Part shown: positions 60,545-64,000 of the stretch, piece after piece | How the letters are laid out: each line of letters begins with the position of its first letter | Position numbering within the stretch: position 1 is the stretch's first letter | Assembly: GCA_009823395.1 (NCBI GenBank) | Contig: CM020505.1 | Span: forward strand, 120,629 to 184,628 | DNA from: Thamnaconus septentrionalis | Taxonomy: Eukaryota; Chordata; Actinopteri; Tetraodontiformes; Monacanthidae | Reading direction: 5' to 3' | DNA: 64,000 nucleotides | Made by a program: the position numbers and the translations under genes | Notes under the pieces: generated by a model | Database searches by the model: none | Seen by the model: the letters and a program-made list of their open reading frames with translations, nothing else | Told to the model about the DNA's origin: nothing

Positions 60545-62696
60545 ATGGAACCAACCAGGAAGAGATCACCAGTCTGGGAGCATTTTGAAATCGTGCCGCC
60601 GAACAAGGTAATTTGTTACAAGCGTATTACTCAACTTATTCATATAGTAACAAAGAATAAACCGCATGTGCACGCACACACACACATCTCATTTTTAATT
60701 TGCAGGTAAAGTGTTTGCTTTGATCCCGGCACCTGGCGTATAATAACACGTCGTCAATGATGAGGCATTACCGAGCCAAACATGAAGGTGAAGCCGGTAG
60801 TGCTGCTGTGATGACGTGTCCACCAGGTGAGTGGGTATAATGTTTGCTGTTCCAGGCAATATTAAGTGTAACTTTCATCTGTCTGTAACAGTTCAGGAGC
60901 AATGAGTCTAGGTTTGGATGTATAAAATTAATACTGAACTAACTTCAAATCAGAAACATAACAGTGAGCTGGAATTATACATTGCAATCTTTACACTTAA
61001 ACTTTTCCTCTGCAGTCTGATTCACATGGTTTTGTTCCTGCTAAAACTAAATTAATCTATTGTTCTGCTAACTTTTATTTTAGGGAGCAGGAAGCAGGAG
61101 CTTGATGAAGCTCTAGTGGATTTCATAGTGAAAGATTCCCAGCCTTTCACTGTGGTGTCTGATCATAGCTTCCGTGCTCTGGTGGCTAAAATGGATCCCA
61201 CATACACCCTTCCATCAAGGCAGGCAGTTAAAGCCATGGTGGAGAGGAGGTATGTGGAAGAAAAGGAGAAGGCTAAGGCAGCCCTGCAGAAAGTTGACAG
61301 TGTCAGCCTGACCGCAGATATGTGGACTTCCATCAACATGGATGCGTATCTTGCTTTCACCTGTCATGCTATTCATGCAGGTGAACTCTCCACCACTCTT
61401 TAGGGAGTTCGGCCTTTTCCCATCAGTCACACAGCAGAGAACATTGCTGGAACTGCTCGAGAGCTTTTAAAGGAATGGGCTCTTGAAGAGAAGGTCAAGT
61501 GCTTGGTGACTGATGCTGCCGCAAACATGATTGCTGCCGCAAATATTCTGCAGGTGCGGCATGCCGTCTGCCTGGCACACGCACTGAATTTAATTGTGAA
61601 GAAGTCCATGGATGCTACTCCTGGGCTTGACAGCATCAGATCAAGAATGAGGCGGATGATCACCTACTTTAAATCAAGTACCACAGCAAAGGAGAATCTG
61701 CAGCACATCCAGGTGCAAATGGGCCGTCCTGTCTCAAAACTAATAATTGAGGTCGACATAAGATGGAACAGCACCTACGAGATGCTTCAGCGCTTTTATG
61801 AGCAGAGGGACGCGGTGGCAGCTGCTCTGACCACTCTGCCCACAGATTTGCAACTATTGACAGCAAACGACTTTGAGTGTGCATCGCAGTGTATCAAGAT
61901 GCTGTCACCATTTCATGCTGCCACTGTCGAGCTTTCACTTGAAAAGAGAGTGTCTGGATCCAAAGTGATACCCCTGATAAAAATGCTAAAGCACGCACTG
62001 ACTGAGGTGATGGCGCAGACCACAAATGAAATGGCGAAACACCTTGGGATAAACCTCAGCAGAATTCTTAATGATAAACTCATTGGAATTGAGACCACAA
62101 GTATCTTCTCTTTGTCTTCGTTGCTTGATCCAAGATTCAAAACACTTGGGTTTCAAAGCCCTGCAAATGCTGAGGCAGCTGTGCGCCGGTTGAAATCGGA
62201 GTGGGCGACATTGTTGAGAAATGCACCGCAGGAAGAGGAGCCATCAACTTCGAGAGCACAGCCAGAACCGGCTGCATCTTCCCAAGGTACAAAAATTATA
62301 GAATTTGGATCAATAGACTTTTTTTGCATTTTTTCATGTACAGACTAAACTTTATGTAATGTTTTATTTTCAGCCATTGACCTGTGGAGGCTGTTGGATC
62401 GGGACGCTGAAGAAGCGAGGGCATCAAGGAATGCTACGGCTGATGCAATAGTGGAGGTCCAGCGTTACATGTCAGCTCCTCCTCTGGAAAGATCACAGGA
62501 CCCTCTGGTGTACTGGACGACACAAAAAACTGTGTACCCAAACCTATATAAGCTGGCAAAAGAGTACCTGGCAACACCAGCATCGTCTGTGCTCTGCGAG
62601 AGGGTGTTTTCGAAAGCTGGGGAAATAGTTTCTAAAAAAAAGAAACCGCCTCAAACCATCTCCAGTGGAGAAACTGTTGTTTCTAAATAAAAACAC
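60545..62696 (+). pseudogene. ZBED1-like hAT transposase gene with three lesions
   Basis: Exon 1 (60545-60607) encodes MEPTRKRSPVWEHFEIVPPN and K, and exon 2 (60706-60826) the BED finger. Exon 3 (61084-62286) is the RNase H-like body with LTADMWTS, CLVTDAAANM, HAVCLAHALNLIV and EVDIRWNSTYEML. Exon 4 (62374-62696) is the C-terminal dimerisation region (YLATPASSVLCERVFSKAGE). Introns have GT...AG ends. Lesions: TGA at 60721-60723 where the second zinc-binding Cys of the BED finger is expected; TAG at 61401-61403; and an extra A in the run near 62634-62640. The last shifts RNRL-type residues out of frame. Otherwise it is open for nearly 600 codons, so it died recently compared with its neighbours. 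Confidence 0.92.
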
Positions 62697-62755
62697 ATAA
62701 GCACCCAAGTTTACACAAGCACCTTAAGCCCATACCCATATCTGTACATATAAAT

Positions 62756-62757
<2 letters not shown>

Positions 62758-62820
<63 letters not shown>
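62758..62820. repeat. (AC)n microsatellite
   Basis: About 31 AC dinucleotides lie in the 3' region of the hAT element, 60 bp past the transposase end. Confidence 0.95.
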
Positions 62821-62822
<2 letters not shown>

Positions 62823-62984
62823 TACCTCTACTACTATTATTATTTCTAACCCTAACCTTTTCAGCAATGGTTTATTTATTTATCATTCATTATTTATTTA
62901 ATGTTGTCCTGAGGAACAAATTTCGTTCAAGATGAACAATATATCAAGGTGAACCTTGATATATTGATAGGGCAGAGCAAGAAG

Positions 62985-63110
62985 GAAAAGGAACACATGA
63001 AATGAAGTTTGCTTCAATTTATTTAGAAATAGACAGATACTTTATTAATCCCCCAGAGGGGGAAATGTGTGTTCAGTTGCCAACATACATACAAGGTCAT
63101 ACAAAAACAC
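62985..63110 (+). repeat. Fish interspersed repeat tail (ACTTTATTAATCCCCC motif)
   Basis: AGATACTTTATTAATCCCCC followed by AGAGGGGGAAATG is a widespread fish repeat tail. It lies inside the hAT 3' region, so it is either part of this hAT family or a small insertion. Just upstream an ATATCAAGGTGAACCTTGATAT palindrome (62940-62961) occurs. Confidence 0.45.
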
Positions 63111-63690
63111 AGAGTAAAAGTTATCAACGATGGTAATAATAATAATAACAACAAAAGTGCACAAATACAGCAAATCTCAAAGTGCACACTTTCTCGGGTC
63201 ATCAACCTTTTGCATGGCTGCAGTACAACCAATACGCCAGCAGATGACCCCCGCGTTCTTAATGAATGAGGCTTCGAGTAATGAACCAATTTTCAACACA
63301 GTAGTCCAAAAGGGTTCAAAGCCTCATGAAGCCTCGTTTGGACATCACTAGCAGGCAGGTCAGAACACCAGGGAAATCCAAGCAGGATCGGGTCAGGGAC
63401 AGGCCCGGTCGGCAACCGGTGATCAGGCAGAGAATTGCGGGAAGGTTTTGCATGAGAACATAGAACAATCTGGCAAAGAATGGGTGTGGAGCAGGAGCAT
63501 ATATACTGAGCTGATTGCAGATGAAGAGCAGCTGTGAGCACAGGTGAGTGGAGTTGGCTGATGAGGTGGGAGTGGCTGGCATGCTGAGTGGAAAAGTACT
63601 GTGACCCAATAACAGAACTGTGACACTGACAATGCACCAGGTGCAAGTGTACATCAAGCAACGGAATACGCACAGTGCCCCTCCACTCAG

Positions 63691-64000
63691 ACCAACAGAC
63701 ACTGCATGAAAAGGGCTGTATCCGGAAATATCCGGGCACAGCAAACTTCAGGCAAACCTGCTGTTTCCCGGAGGTATCCGGGTGTATGCGGCAATGTGTT
63801 ATGCGGGCCTGCAAATTCCTGAATACAGCAGGTTTTCAGGAAGCTGCCTCACGAAAGTCGTTAGCTGGTGGCTTGGCCTTTCAAATGCAAATGATATGGA
63901 TGGGGCTGAGCACACATTCCACATGCAGTGTGACCTGCCATTGTTCTACTTCACACTTCAGTGGAGACACGTGACTGCAATCAACCAATGGGAGCGTTTC
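63691..64000. other. Right edge; no gene recognised
   Basis: Similarity to the 0.5-kb host repeat ends near 63690 after CAGACCAACAGA. The remainder has two copies of TATCCGG (63720 and 63776) and is otherwise unique within the window. No coding signature is seen. Confidence 0.5.

Larger units (their letters stand above)
60260..63350 (+). mobile_element. ZBED-type hAT transposon, 3091 bp, 8-bp TSD
   Basis: The left end TAGTGATGTTCGC pairs with the right end GGACATCACTA. The octamers GCGGGCAG (60252-60259) and GCAGGCAG (63351-63358) match at seven of eight positions, the usual hAT duplication length. It carries one transposase gene of four exons and sits inside a solo LTR. Confidence 0.92.
59890..63625 (-). 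mobile_element. Solo LTR, minus orientation, TSD CTGAC, split by a hAT element
   Basis: On the minus strand it starts TGTCACAGTTCTG and ends CCCCATTTCA (TG...CA). CTGAC occurs at 59885-59889 and 63626-63630. Minus-strand TATATATGC near 63500 and AATAAAGG near 59955 suit a promoter and poly-A signal. Without the hAT insert it is about 640 bp. A region of 20-30-bp imperfect repeats (GGTCGGG, GTTGCTGGGGAG) lies at 60115-60190. Confidence 0.85.

Noticed and set aside
60721..60723. Selenocysteine codon in the BED finger
   Set aside because: No selenocysteine insertion element is recognised, and the gene has two further lesions, so a plain nonsense mutation is simpler.

Overview
The window looks like repeat-rich DNA from a ray-finned fish. 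The evidence is vertebrate-style introns in the transposases, THAP, BED and CACTA transposases of teleost type, a Tx1/L1-like LINE, a gamma/epsilon-like endogenous retrovirus, a copia element, and dense microsatellites. I see no intact single-copy host gene. The only host-like coding trace is a broken membrane-receptor fragment around 12.1-12.7 kb. No CRISPR array, operon or bacterial feature is present.

Layout. 1-1.1 kb: a hAT/ZMYM1-like first exon on the minus strand. 1.5-5.75 kb: a P-element-like THAP transposase pseudogene, split by an 827-bp solo LTR whose removal restores the reading frame. 5.8-10.8 kb: AT-rich DNA with one MITE-like element. 10.8-14.5 kb: an LTR/tRNA-Pro primer site with a gag start, a receptor fragment, and rearranged Gypsy pieces. 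14.5-22.9 kb: a nearly full-length endogenous retrovirus (minus strand; gag-pro-pol with frameshifts, env mostly lost). 22.9-32.4 kb: a satellite array of about 270-bp monomers in higher-order repeats. It contains a 2.79-kb segmental duplication and a piece of the same LINE family that lies intact near 47-51 kb.

32.4-44.2 kb: a candidate solo LTR, a hAT MITE, a tRNA-like SINE, inverted-repeat elements and microsatellites. The clearest is a roughly 2-kb foldback element with an 8-bp target-site duplication. 44.2-63.7 kb: three tandem copies of a roughly 0.5-kb host repeat, each broken by a different transposon lineage. Unit 1 holds a copia element. Unit 2 holds a CACTA (EnSpm) element that is itself broken by a LINE, a MITE and a TTAA-flanked piggyBac-like MITE. 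Unit 3 holds a solo LTR that is broken by a ZBED-type hAT transposon. Most of these insertions have readable target-site duplications, so their order can be worked out from sequence alone.

The coding parts are transposition machinery: transposases, reverse transcriptases, integrases and structural proteins. All carry frameshifts, stops or truncations, so the locus reads as a transposon graveyard. I found no clearly new functional system. The best candidates for something undescribed are the foldback element, the higher-order satellite, and the serially invaded tandem array.
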